Assembly: GCF_032884065.1 (NCBI RefSeq) | Contig: NC_088880.1 | Coordinates: 22,607,696-22,671,695 of the forward strand | Source: Artemia franciscana | Lineage: Eukaryota; Arthropoda; Branchiopoda; Anostraca; Artemiidae | Length of the DNA: 64,000 nucleotides | Reading direction: 5' to 3' | Shown: one piece after another, positions 63,845 to 64,000 of the stretch | Position numbering within the stretch: position 1 is the stretch's first letter | Layout of the letters: every line of letters begins with the position of its first letter | The notes under the pieces: model-generated | What the model saw: only the letters and a program-made list of their open reading frames with translations | The model's database searches: none | What the model was told of the DNA's origin: nothing | Program-made: the position numbers and the translations under genes

Positions 63845-64000
63845 TGAACGTATTTACTGCTAAAATTTGCAGTAAATAGAAAAATTTCAAACTTTGACAT
63901 CTGTAGTAAAATGGACATTTTCAAACAGGATTACAGTGCTATAAATTAAAATTGGCAGCTTTATGGGAATTTTTCACATTGGTCTAAATTGGTTTTCAAT

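Larger units (their letters stand above)
50290..64000 (+). other. syt1 intron 5 (continues beyond window)
   Basis: At least 13.7 kb after the GTAAAG donor. No frame resembling C2B (EKLGDICFSLRY, the Lys-rich KKKKTS strand, or the C-terminal WHTL motif) was seen on the + strand. Sub-stretches 50290-51890, 52800-55080, 58450-60100 and 60270-61870 are AT-rich with no recognised gene. Confidence 0.6.

Overview
This is a 64 kb eukaryotic, AT-rich, repeat-laden genomic window. The one firmly identified gene is synaptotagmin 1 (syt1) on the + strand. Five exons are visible: the N-terminal/membrane-anchor exon at 24883, the juxtamembrane exon at 31841, the linker exon at 37287, and two exons at 44998 and 50116 that together make the C2A domain. 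All five have AG acceptors and/or GT donors and join in frame to 252 residues. The protein is arthropod-like: the linker and C2A resemble insect Syt1 almost word for word. Introns are 4.9 to 7.6 kb, and the last visible one exceeds 13.7 kb. The C2B half was not found and should lie beyond the right edge. The 5' UTR exons should lie to the left of the coding start, possibly outside the window.

The repeat families (fold-back elements, GTA/TAG-rich arrays, long TA tracts, a Helitron with a GACCGGGACAC minisatellite) look like those I associate with branchiopod crustaceans such as Artemia. That is recollection, not a search result. Arthropod is well supported; the genus is a guess.

Layout: 1-2.1 kb holds pieces of a dispersed G-run-rich repeat (family 2), followed by a duplicated 47-nt intron-like motif (2388-2549) and a minisatellite (2.9-3.7 kb). 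8.7-10.1 kb is a trinucleotide-rich array. 10.25-10.9 kb is family 2 again. 11077-11959 is a non-autonomous hAT element with 8-bp target duplications. 12.1-13.2 kb has fold-back (family 1) pieces. 13.3-15.5 kb has a LINE scrap and coding-like minus-strand blocks of unknown identity. 20.25-21.2 kb is a broken non-LTR reverse transcriptase. syt1 begins at 24.9 kb. Intron 1 contains five TA tracts, Helitron pieces, a family 1 copy and a ~430-bp tandem array (28.7-30.95 kb). Intron 3 holds a family 1 element (38.6-39.8 kb), a CT tract and a 0.4-kb TA tract. Intron 4 holds a small MITE and other repeats. The visible part of intron 5 holds a ~280-bp tandem repeat, a dead hAT transposase gene split by a family 1 insertion (55.1-58.4 kb), more fold-back copies, and one unassigned minus-strand ORF at the right end.

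No tRNA, rRNA or CRISPR was recognised. I see no convincing new multi-gene system. The most interesting signals are structural: a duplicated 5' splice site bracketing a TA tract in syt1, nested and composite transposons, intron-like tandem repeats, and palindromic elements inside a neuronal gene.
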